Shown here: piece after piece, positions 1 to 5,764 of the stretch
Numbering within the stretch: position 1 is the stretch's first letter
Layout: the number at the start of each line of letters is the position of its first letter
Origin: Bacillota bacterium
Lineage (GTDB): Bacteria > Bacillota > Clostridia > Peptostreptococcales > Anaerovoracaceae
Assembly: GCA_016284485.1 (NCBI GenBank)
Contig: JAEEOX010000008.1
Span: 1-8,690 of the forward strand
Length of the DNA stretch: 8,690 bases
Reading direction: 5' to 3'
Notes under the pieces: generated by a model
Databases searched by the model: none
What the model was told of the DNA's origin: nothing
What the model saw: the letters and a program-made list of their open reading frames with translations, nothing else
Program-made: the position numbers and the translations under genes

Positions 1-1641
1 GTCTGTTCCGGATACGTCGTGGTGGTCTCTTCCCATCATGACAGGGCCGATCTTGCCTTCTCTTACCAGCTTGTTGAAGGCGAGACCGATGTCTCTTCTG
101 CCCTCAGCATCCTGATAGAGGATACGAGCCTGGGTTCCTACCACCAGCTTGTTCTTCTCGGCGTCTCTGATCCAGATCCAGTTGTCTCTGTCCTGACCGC
201 GTCTGTTGGGGTCGATGACTTCCATTGCGGCGTGGTCTGTGGCTCTCAGATCCTCGGGCTTGCCGGACAGGCATACCCATCTGAAGGGGCCGTAGCCGTA
301 GTCGAAGAGGATGGGTCCCATGATGTCTTCAACGTAGCTGGGCCAGATGAATCCGTCCTTGTCGTCGATGCCGTTCTTGGAGATCTCCTTGATGCCGGCG
401 TCGTACATGGCTTTCATGAAGGAGTTGCCGTAGTCGAAGAAGTAGGTTCCTCTGGCTGTAAGTTCCTTAATGGCGTGATAGTGTCTGTGAAGGGTCTTGT
501 CAACTTCCTTGCAGAACTTCTCTCTGTCCTCGTGAAGGAGCTTCGTTCTCTCTTCGAAGGTCATTCCCACCGGGCAGTATCCGCCGTTGTAGACGTTGTG
601 GCAGGATGTCTGGTCGCTGAGAAGATCGATGTGGAAGTTTCTTTCAACGGCAGCTTCGAGAAGATCTACGATGTTGCCGTGATATGCGATGGAGATGGAT
701 TCCTTGGCTGCAAGCTTCTCGTTGGCGAGAGCGAAGACCTTGTCAAGGTCGGACTCGATAACGTCTACCCAGCCCTGGTCATGTCTGGTCTCGATCCTGG
801 AGAGGTCGACTTCAGCAAAGATTCCAACTGCGTTGGCGATGTTGGCAGCCTTGGGCTGAGCTCCGGACATTCCGCCGAGGCCGGAGGATACGAAGGTGTG
901 TCCTGTAAGGTCTCCGTCCTGGGGGATTCCCAGTTCCTTACGTCCTGCGTTCAGGATGGTGTTGAATGTTCCGTGAACGATGCCCTGGGGTCCGATGTAC
1001 ATCCAGCCGCCTGCTGTCATCTGGCCGTAGTTTGCAACGCCCATTTCTTCGGCGACTTCCCAGTCATCCAGGTTGTCATACATGCCGATCATCAGGGAGT
1101 TGGTGATGATGACACGGGGTGCGTCGGGCTTTGAGGGGAACAGTCCGAGAGGATGTCCTGACTCAACTACCAGTGTCTGATCCTCTGTCAGCTCTTCAAG
1201 ATACTTCTTGATGAGTCTGTACTGAAGCCAGTTCTGGCAAACCTGACCTGTCTCACCGTAGGTCACCAGTTCATAGGGGTAGAGGGCTACCTCGAAATCC
1301 AGGTTGTTGTCGATCATTACCTGGAAAGCCTTGCCGGCCAGGCATTTGCCCTTGTATTCGTTGATGGGCTTGCCGTAGATCCTGCCTTCAGGTCTGTATC
1401 TGTAAGCGTAGATCCTGCCTCTTGTTGTGAGCTCTTCCATGAACTCAGGAGCAAGCTTCTCGTGAAGTTCTTCGGGAACGTATCTGAGAGCGTTCTTAAG
1501 AGCGATCCTTGTCTGAGCCTTCGTAAGTCTGAAGCCTCTGTCCGGAGCGCGGCGGATGCCTTCCTGGAACTCAGGGTAGTCGGGATATTCGTTTCCCAGC
1601 TGGATGGTCATTGCTCCCCTGATCTCTTCGTTTGTTAACAT
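1..1641 (-). CDS. hutU: Urocanate hydratase (urocanase), C-terminus cut by the window edge
   Basis: The second enzyme of histidine degradation: it adds water to urocanate to give 4-imidazolone-5-propionate, using tightly bound NAD+ as electrophile, in the cytosol. My translation gives 547 codons, open from the start at 1641 to base 1. Urocanase hallmarks are present: YGQMTAGGWMYIGPQG (205-220), the glycine-rich GLGGMSGAQPKAA (254-266), SDQTSCH (342-348), FDYGYGPFRWVCLSGKPEDL (446-465) and GRDHHDVSG (537-545). Cys457 in RWVC probably matches the active-site cysteine known from the Pseudomonas enzyme. The GRDHHDVSG block normally lies about 100 residues before the end, so the full protein should be near 670 aa, the long form rather than the usual 550-560 aa one. 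The start is set by a perfect AGGAGG (1651-1656) 9 nt upstream. It lies 115 bp downstream of hutH on the same strand and is probably co-transcribed with it. Identification is secure; only the length is inferred. Confidence 0.97.
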   Translation of the reverse strand, partial: MLTNEEIRGAMTIQLGNEYPDYPEFQEGIRRAPDRGFRLTKAQTRIALKNALRYVPEELHEKLAPEFMEELTTRGRIYAYRYRPEGRIYGKPINEYKGKCLAGKAFQVMIDNNLDFEVALYPYELVTYGETGQVCQNWLQYRLIKKYLEELTEDQTLVVESGHPLGLFPSKPDAPRVIITNSLMIGMYDNLDDWEVAEEMGVANYGQMTAGGWMYIGPQGIVHGTFNTILNAGRKELGIPQDGDLTGHTFVSSGLGGMSGAQPKAANIANAVGIFAEVDLSRIETRHDQGWVDVIESDLDKVFALANEKLAAKESISIAYHGNIVDLLEAAVERNFHIDLLSDQTSCHNVYNGGYCPVGMTFEERTKLLHEDREKFCKEVDKTLHRHYHAIKELTARGTYFFDYGNSFMKAMYDAGIKEISKNGIDDKDGFIWPSYVEDIMGPILFDYGYGPFRWVCLSGKPEDLRATDHAAMEVIDPNRRGQDRDNWIWIRDAEKNKLVVGTQARILYQDAEGRRDIGLAFNKLVREGKIGPVMMGRDHHDVSGTD

Positions 1642-1662
1642 ACTATTCAACCTCCTAGTTTG

Positions 1663-1699
1663 CCGGTGCAAAACATCCGGTCAGGATGTTTTGGGCCGG
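1663..1699 (-). other. RNA hairpin in the hutH-hutU gap, just before the hutU ribosome binding site
   Basis: A perfect 10-bp stem (CAAAACATCC at 1669-1678 with GGATGTTTTG at 1684-1693) closes a 5-nt loop. A second CCGG/CCGG clamp lies outside it (1663-1666 with 1696-1699) across a small internal loop. It ends about 7 nt before the AGGAGG of hutU. The stem ends in four Us but has no U-tract after it, so a full intrinsic terminator is unlikely. Possible roles are a weak attenuator, an mRNA processing or stability element, or a modulator of hutU translation. The left arm overlaps the 16-bp element repeated upstream of the hut promoter. Confidence 0.6.
1667..1682. repeat. 16-bp hut-locus element, copy 1 (hutH-hutU gap)
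   Basis: TGCAAAACATCCGGTC matches the copy at 3517-3532 in 15 of 16 bases and in the same orientation. Both copies lie in non-coding DNA of the hut locus: one in the hutH-hutU gap, one upstream of the hut promoter. This copy also forms one arm and the loop of the hairpin before hutU. A shared regulator-binding site is the simplest guess, but nothing in the sequence names the regulator. Confidence 0.5.
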
Positions 1700-1716
1700 T
1701 ATCAGAAATATCTGAC

Positions 1717-1743
1717 GGGTGCCCGGGAACTCCCCGGACACCC
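1717..1743 (-). other. GC-rich RNA hairpin just downstream of hutH
   Basis: An 11-bp stem with one mismatch (1717-1727 with 1733-1743; arms GGGTGCCCGGG and CCCGGACACCC on the plus strand) and a 5-nt loop starts 13 nt after the hutH stop codon. In the direction of transcription it is followed by a small TCAGA/TCTGA hairpin (1702-1715), not by a run of Us. It is therefore better read as a 3'-end stabiliser or processing signal between hutH and hutU than as a terminator. Confidence 0.6.
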
Positions 1744-1756
1744 ACATTTGACCTGT

Positions 1757-3298
1757 TTAGATCAGTTCTACGACCTTCTCTACAGCCTCAAGGATGGAGT
1801 TGTTCTTGACCATCTCGTCGAACTGCACCAGCTGATCGTGCATGATGATGTCTTCCTCTACCGGAGGAATGGTCTGACGGATGAAGTCATAGGCGGCTCT
1901 CGTTCCGGGAGCCAGGTTGTCGATGACCGGATCACCCAGTTCCTGTCTCAGCCAGATGGCCTGAGCTGCAGTTGAAAGCTCGATTCCCAGCACCTTCTGT
2001 GCGTTGTCCAGTACCATGGCCGCAGTACGTGCGGATGTGGCTCCCATGGAGACGATGTCTTCCTGGTTGGCTGATGTCGGGATGGAGTCGACTACTGACG
2101 GATGAGCGTAGATCTTGTTCTCGGATACCATGGATGCTGCGCAGTACTGTGCGATCATGTAGCCGTTGTTCAGTCCGCCGTTCTTTACGAGGAACGTGGG
2201 AAGTCCTTCGGACATTGCGCCGTTCAGCATTCTGTCCTGACGTCTCTCGGAGATGTCAGCCAGCTCTGCCAGAGCCATCTTGAGGAAGTCGAAGGCCATT
2301 GCCATGGGCTCGCCGTGGAAGTTGCCGCCGGAGATCGCTTCGTCCTCGTCCGGGAATACGATCGGGTTGTCTGTTACGGAGTTGATCTCGATGGATACTG
2401 CCTTCCAGACGTAGTTGATGGCGTCACGGCATGCACCGTGTACCTGGGGGATACATCTCTGTGAATAGGGATCCTGGACCTTGTTGGGGTTGGTCCATGT
2501 TGCGTTGCCGGAACCTTCGAGAAGCGCTCTCATGTTGGCTGCGCAGTCGATCTGTCCCTGATGGGGTCTCAGAAGATGTGTCTTCGGGTCGTAAGCCTTC
2601 CTTACTGCGTGAAGAGCCTCGCCTGTCATTGCGCCGGCGATGTCGGCGATCTTCATGAGGTTGACTGCATCCCAAAGTGTGTTCAGGCCTACAGCTGTCA
2701 GCATCTGTGTACCGTTGTTCAGTGCGAGACCTTCCTTGGAGGCCAGCTCTACGGGAGTAAGTCCCTCAGCGTCGAAAGCCTTCTGGGCGTCTACGATCTC
2801 ACCCTTATATTCGACCTTGCCCATTCCGATGAGTCCAAGGGCGATGCAGGAAAGAGGCGCAAGGTCTCCGGATGCTCCCACTGATCCTTTCTCGGGAACA
2901 AGGGGATGGATCCCGGCATTAAGCATGTCGACCAGTGTCTGAACTGTGGAAAGCCTGATGCCTGAGTTGCCGTGTGCCAGGGAGTTGGCTCTGAGGAGCA
3001 TGGCTGCTCTGACGTACTTGGTCTCATAGTTGTTTCCAAGGGAACAGGTGTGGCTCATGATCAGGTTCTTCTGAAGCTGAGCTGTCTCTTCTGTGGAGAT
3101 GGATACGTTGGCGAACTTGCCGAATCCGGTAGTAAGCCCGTATACTACGGCCTTGTCGGCTACCTTCTTCTCAACATATGCTCTCGCCTTGTTGATAGCT
3201 TCCTTGGCATCGTCTGCGATCTCGACCTTCTCATAGTTCCTGCAGACTCTGATGACTTCTTCGATCGTTAAGTCTCTTCCATTGATAATAACTGCCAT
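1757..3298 (-). CDS. hutH: Histidine ammonia-lyase (histidase)
   Basis: The first enzyme of histidine degradation: it removes ammonia from L-histidine to give trans-urocanate, as a cytosolic homotetramer. The 513-residue protein has the usual family length. The MIO prosthetic group forms from Ala-Ser-Gly at 142-144 in GSVGASGDLAPLS. The catalytic and binding residues known from the Pseudomonas enzyme are present: Tyr53 (YGLTTGFG), His83, Asn195 (LALNNGTQ), Gln275, Tyr278 and Arg281 (QDPYSQR), Phe327 (GGNFHGEP) and the Glu of TSANQEDIVS near 413. His83 fits histidase rather than phenylalanine or tyrosine ammonia-lyase. The start has a GGAGAG (3305-3310) 6 nt upstream. It is the first gene of the operon, followed by hutU, and is read from the promoter at 3438-3466. 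The protein is complete, with no frameshift or missing key residue. Confidence 0.98.
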   Translation of the reverse strand: MAVIINGRDLTIEEVIRVCRNYEKVEIADDAKEAINKARAYVEKKVADKAVVYGLTTGFGKFANVSISTEETAQLQKNLIMSHTCSLGNNYETKYVRAAMLLRANSLAHGNSGIRLSTVQTLVDMLNAGIHPLVPEKGSVGASGDLAPLSCIALGLIGMGKVEYKGEIVDAQKAFDAEGLTPVELASKEGLALNNGTQMLTAVGLNTLWDAVNLMKIADIAGAMTGEALHAVRKAYDPKTHLLRPHQGQIDCAANMRALLEGSGNATWTNPNKVQDPYSQRCIPQVHGACRDAINYVWKAVSIEINSVTDNPIVFPDEDEAISGGNFHGEPMAMAFDFLKMALAELADISERRQDRMLNGAMSEGLPTFLVKNGGLNNGYMIAQYCAASMVSENKIYAHPSVVDSIPTSANQEDIVSMGATSARTAAMVLDNAQKVLGIELSTAAQAIWLRQELGDPVIDNLAPGTRAAYDFIRQTIPPVEEDIIMHDQLVQFDEMVKNNSILEAVEKVVELI

Positions 3299-3431
3299 TT
3301 CATTCTCTCCGTTTCTTGTTCGCTGCGTTACGCGCCCCAGGGCCAGTCTCCATGCGGCAGCTCAACGCCGCGTACAAATAATTATAAAGATAATTGAATA
3401 AATATAGATAATGTAAAACTTGGATCTCTCC
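3299..3431 (-). promoter_or_regulatory. Long 5' leader of the hutHU transcript
   Basis: About 130 nt separate the predicted transcription start (near 3431) from the hutH ATG. The upstream half (3371-3420) is extremely AU-rich with repeated UUAUCU/UAAUU-type words. The downstream half is GC-rich and can form a GCGGC/GCCGC stem (3354-3358 with 3367-3371) among other pairings. The GGAGAG ribosome binding site follows. I do not recognise a known riboswitch or a HutP-type UAG array, but the length and two-part composition leave room for post-transcriptional control. Confidence 0.4.
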
Positions 3432-3437
3432 GCATTC

Positions 3438-3466
3438 ATTATACCTCAGGCGGGCTTAGCGTTCAA
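3438..3466 (-). promoter_or_regulatory. Sigma-A-type promoter of hutHU
   Basis: On the minus strand a TTGAAC -35 box (3466-3461) is separated by 17 bp from a perfect TATAAT -10 box (3443-3438). This predicts transcription starting near 3431. It is the best promoter-like match in front of hutH. A second possible -35 (TTGACC, 3472-3467) is 23 bp from the -10 and too far away. Confidence 0.75.
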
Positions 3467-3477
3467 GGTCAAATTGG

Positions 3478-3508
3478 CCGGAGACTCTTGATCGGATAGG
3501 GTCTCTGG
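3478..3508. promoter_or_regulatory. Inverted repeat upstream of the hut -35 box, candidate operator
   Basis: CCGGAGAC (3478-3485) and GTCTCTGG (3501-3508) are inverted copies, 7 of 8 pairs exact plus one G-T, with 15 bp between them. The element lies about 11 bp upstream of the hut -35 box, a common place for an activator site. The binding protein is unknown. It could also fold as an RNA hairpin if transcribed, but no transcript is predicted here. Confidence 0.4.
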
Positions 3509-3516
3509 ATCTCCAA

Positions 3517-3532
3517 TGCAAAAAATCCGGTC
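3517..3532. repeat. 16-bp hut-locus element, copy 2 (upstream of hut promoter)
   Basis: TGCAAAAAATCCGGTC differs by one base from the copy at 1667-1682 between hutH and hutU. It lies about 50 bp upstream of the hut -35 box and next to the inverted repeat at 3478-3508. It continues into the palindrome GTCGAC. Its placement upstream of a promoter supports a role as a protein-binding site. Confidence 0.5.
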
Positions 3533-3724
3533 GACTTTGTCAATATGTTTCCTATTTTTTCACACTTTATCGCGTTAATGTATTACTTGCATAAAACAAG
3601 GCGGTTTATGCATCGGGCGCATATCATATTTTGCGCTGAATAATATACATTTTAGGAACAATGCCTGATTTGAGTGCATTTTGAGCGGGACCCAATTAAA
3701 ATGCATTAACGTTTCAATAATTTA
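3533..3724. other. AT-rich intergenic region with clustered TGCAT motifs and inverted repeats
   Basis: No convincing gene is seen between the hut control region and the promoter of the first surface gene. The stretch contains a perfect 8-bp inverted repeat TGCATAAA/TTTATGCA (3588-3595 with 3605-3612, 9-bp spacer). It also holds a near-perfect 12-bp inverted pair, CGTTAATGTATT (3573-3584) and AATGCATTAACG (3700-3711), and a further TGCAT at 3675-3679. The last copy ends 13 bp before the -35 box of the surface gene. This suggests several sites for one DNA-binding protein. The corresponding upstream regions of the two later paralogs lack it. Confidence 0.4.
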
Positions 3725-3753
3725 TTGCCTTTACACAGATAAAGTGCTAAAAT
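3725..3753 (+). promoter_or_regulatory. Promoter of the first surface adhesin gene
   Basis: TTGCCT (3725-3730) and TAAAAT (3748-3753) are 17 bp apart. The segment AAAGTGCTAAAAT around the -10 box is repeated exactly in front of the third paralog (7588-7600) and closely in front of the second (TGCTATAAT). That conservation is the main reason for choosing these boxes over an overlapping TTTACA/TATTAA pair (3730-3735, 3753-3758). Transcription should start near 3760, giving a leader of about 88 nt. Confidence 0.7.
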
Positions 3754-3771
3754 ATTAAACACGAAAGCAAA

Positions 3772-3787
3772 CGCGGCTCGAACCGCG
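3772..3787 (+). promoter_or_regulatory. GC-rich hairpin near the 5' end of the first surface-gene mRNA
   Basis: CGCGG (3772-3776) pairs with CCGCG (3783-3787) around the loop CTCGAA, about 12 nt after the predicted start site and in otherwise AT-rich DNA. Five Ts follow two bases later (3791-3795). It could therefore be a 5' mRNA-stabilising stem or, less likely because the stem is short, an attenuator. The second and third paralogs have GC-rich hairpins in the same place. Confidence 0.5.
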
Positions 3788-3847
3788 ATGTTTTTAGCAA
3801 TTATTTTATCCGTTACAGTTAGTTTGAAAAAGAAGAAAGGAACAACT

Positions 3848-5596
3848 ATGAAAAAAGTACTTGTAGTATTCTTCTCACTGCTTCTGGTCTTCCTGATGAT
3901 CCCCGTTCTGCCCACAACGGCATATGCGGACACGGGATTTGACGGAGCAGCTTATCTGAAGGCTTTTACAGCCAATGGAGGTTTCGAACTTGAAACAGCC
4001 GAAAAAGCCGTTAAGGTTCCCGGCTCAGCCACCCGTGGCACTCCCAAGTTTACTAAGCCCGGCACCATAACACTCGACGAGTGGCAGACTGAAGCTTTCG
4101 TCGACAAAGCTTCTCTTCCTCTCACCGGATGGGTCACTGTAGACAACGACGGAGACGGCTATTCCTGGATGTATGGCAGCGATTATGCTCCCATCTTCAC
4201 ATCTCTGGATGGAGATGACGGCGATTGCGCTATTTCTGCTTCCTATGTCAACGGCTGGGGCGCACTGATGCCCGACAACTGGCTGATCAGCCCTGCCATC
4301 AGTGTTCCTGCAGGCAAGCAGCTTCAGTTCTTCGTTACAGCACAGGATCCCAGCTATGCAGCAGAGCACTATGAAGTGCTCATCAGCACAACGTCTCAGA
4401 CAGATCTGGACTCCTTCACGGCAGTCTACACTGATACTGTCAAGGTCGGCCGTAAGTATGAGGCCCACACTGTTGATCTTGCTGATTATGCAGGCAAGAC
4501 CATATATGTTGCATTCCGCCACTGCGACTGCACAGACATGTACTGGTTCCTTCTTGACGGCATTGGTCTCTCTGCAGCAGGAAGCGATCCCAAAGCTCCC
4601 GCACCTCTTGACCCGAGAGCAAGACTTGTCAGGATCAAGGGCAAGAATCGTTATGAGACTTCCATCGCTATCGCCAAGCAGTTCCTGTTCGATGGCGGAT
4701 ACGCCGGATATCCCAACGTAATCATCTCCACAGGAGACAACTTCGCAGATGCTCTTGCAGGCGCTGCACTGTCAGCAGAATTTTCTGCTCCCATCATCCT
4801 GGTAAGCGATAAGGTTCCCGCCTCTCTCGACGCGGCTATGGATTTCATAGACGAATGGGTCGATCTCGATGAAGGAACTGCATTCATTCTGGGCGGCAAG
4901 GGTGCTGTACCCGAGTCGGTGGAAGGAATGCTGGATGATCTTGGAATCGCATACGAGAGATTTGCAGGAAAAGGCAGATACGAAACCAACCTCATGGTTC
5001 TTGAGAGACTCGTAGATGAAGAGGCTCTTTCCGCAGGCAATCATCCGCTCTTCTTCTGTGACGGAACCAACTGGCCCGATGCAGCAACAGCTGCCGGAAC
5101 AGGCATCCCCATGATGCTCGTAGCCAAGACAGGTCTCAATGAAGATCAGATCGACTTCATGGACAGCTTAGGCGCGCCCCTGATCACCGTGGTCATCGGT
5201 GGAAAAGGCGCGGTTTCCGAAGAAACTGCAGCTCAGCTCGAGCCGTATACTCTTCCCGACGAATTAGAAGAATTCGACGGCGTCTGGAGACTATTCGGAA
5301 CGGACAGGGCAGCGACTGCTGTAGCTTTAGCTGAGAATGTATTCGAGGCTCCCGAAGGTGTCATCTTCGCTTACGGTGCTAACTACCCCGACACCATCGC
5401 AGGTGGTTTCCTTGGTGCTTACATGGGACTGTCTATCCTTTACGGAGACAGCAATGCCCCGAATTCCTACGTAGCGGCGGATGGTCCTTACCTTGAAGAT
5501 CTCGGACTTTCCTTCGCTTACATCCTGGGAGGAAAGGGTCTGGTCTCCTATGAGTTTGCAAACGATCTGCTTCAGCCCTACGTTCCCGAGGCGTAA
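3848..5596 (+). CDS. Exported cell-wall-anchored adhesin: cleaved-adhesin-like domain plus three CWB2 repeats
   Basis: A predicted surface protein of 582 aa. The signal peptide has a KK n-region, a hydrophobic core (4-20) and probable cleavage at AYA-D (27/28). Residues 28-77 are a short helix-like and linker segment. Residues 78-242 resemble the cleaved adhesin domain known from gingipains: GWVTVDNDGDGYSW (94-107), PDNWLISPA (142-150), VDLADYAGKTIY (209-220), LDGIGL (236-241). The D-x-D-G-D-G motif could bind calcium. Three CWB2 repeats follow (about 260-360, 371-462, 480-573), each ending in a GGKG-V segment. In Clostridioides difficile three such repeats hold proteins non-covalently on a wall polymer. 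There is no LPxTG or SLH anchor. I chose the ATG at 3848 because AAAGG lies 7 nt upstream and the signal peptide starts there; an in-frame ATG at 3788 has no ribosome binding site. It is transcribed alone. The ligand is unknown. Confidence 0.9.
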   Translation: MKKVLVVFFSLLLVFLMIPVLPTTAYADTGFDGAAYLKAFTANGGFELETAEKAVKVPGSATRGTPKFTKPGTITLDEWQTEAFVDKASLPLTGWVTVDNDGDGYSWMYGSDYAPIFTSLDGDDGDCAISASYVNGWGALMPDNWLISPAISVPAGKQLQFFVTAQDPSYAAEHYEVLISTTSQTDLDSFTAVYTDTVKVGRKYEAHTVDLADYAGKTIYVAFRHCDCTDMYWFLLDGIGLSAAGSDPKAPAPLDPRARLVRIKGKNRYETSIAIAKQFLFDGGYAGYPNVIISTGDNFADALAGAALSAEFSAPIILVSDKVPASLDAAMDFIDEWVDLDEGTAFILGGKGAVPESVEGMLDDLGIAYERFAGKGRYETNLMVLERLVDEEALSAGNHPLFFCDGTNWPDAATAAGTGIPMMLVAKTGLNEDQIDFMDSLGAPLITVVIGGKGAVSEETAAQLEPYTLPDELEEFDGVWRLFGTDRAATAVALAENVFEAPEGVIFAYGANYPDTIAGGFLGAYMGLSILYGDSNAPNSYVAADGPYLEDLGLSFAYILGGKGLVSYEFANDLLQPYVPEA

Positions 5597-5615
5597 CTGA
5601 CAATTGAATCATTTT

Positions 5616-5645
5616 AAAGGCAGCCTTCGGGCTGCCTTTTGTTTT
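5616..5645 (+). terminator. Intrinsic terminator of the first surface gene
   Basis: A 10-bp stem, AAAGGCAGCC (5616-5625) with GGCTGCCTTT (5630-5639), closes a UUCG tetraloop and is followed by TGTTTT. It lies 20 bp after the stop codon. It separates this gene from the next one, which has its own promoter. Confidence 0.93.
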
Positions 5646-5656
5646 ACCTCAAACCG

Positions 5657-5686
5657 TTGTCCCCTGCGCTAAAAGAATGCTATAAT
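5657..5686 (+). promoter_or_regulatory. Promoter of the second surface adhesin gene
   Basis: TTGTCC (5657-5662) and a perfect TATAAT (5681-5686) are 18 bp apart. The sequence CGTTGTC around the -35 box and TGCTATAAT at the -10 box match the third paralog's promoter (CGTTGTC and TGCTAAAAT). Transcription should start near 5693, giving a leader of about 72 nt. Confidence 0.82.
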
Positions 5687-5696
5687 ATGAAATAAA

Positions 5697-5715
5697 GGTG
5701 CGGCGCCGCCGCACC
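5697..5715 (+). promoter_or_regulatory. Strong hairpin at the 5' end of the second surface-gene mRNA
   Basis: GGTGCGGC (5697-5704) pairs perfectly with GCCGCACC (5708-5715) around a 3-nt loop, only a few bases after the predicted transcription start. No U-tract follows, so it is not a terminator. Hairpins at the extreme 5' end are known to protect mRNAs from decay, and that is the likely role. Confidence 0.65.
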
Positions 5716-5764
5716 CAATCACTACGTATCCGCTACCGAGTTGATATATGAGAAAGGAGCATCC

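Noticed and set aside
19..1134. A 371-codon plus-strand open frame over hutU
   Set aside because: It is antisense to a well-conserved urocanase, has no ribosome binding site, and its composition follows from the codon bias of hutU on the other strand.
3371..3420. AT-rich block with TATAAT-like words on the minus strand as a second hut promoter
   Set aside because: No acceptable -35 box is found at 16-18 bp spacing; the TTGAAC-17-TATAAT pair upstream is far better.
3421..3513. Direct repeat TGGATCTC at 3421-3428 and 3506-3513 flanking the hut promoter
   Set aside because: An 8-bp match is expected about once or twice by chance in an intergenic region of this size.
3788..3847. An in-frame upstream ATG that would add 20 residues to the first surface protein
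   Set aside because: There is no ribosome binding site before it, the ATG directly follows the GC-rich hairpin, and the extension would put extra residues in front of a normal signal peptide that starts at 3848 with its own AAAGG.
3706..3933. A 75-codon minus-strand open frame over the first surface-gene promoter and signal peptide
   Set aside because: It is antisense to the signal peptide, with no ribosome binding site and a low-complexity translation; it is a shadow of the real gene.
4025..4522. A 165-codon minus-strand open frame inside the first surface gene (and a similar one at 7785-8369 in the third)
   Set aside because: Both lie antisense to adhesin-like coding sequence that aligns between paralogs, which explains the open frames through codon bias.
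5741..5764. An in-frame TTG start eight codons before the second surface gene
   Set aside because: The AAAGGAG site lies between it and the ATG at 5765, and the ATG gives a signal peptide aligned with the paralogs.
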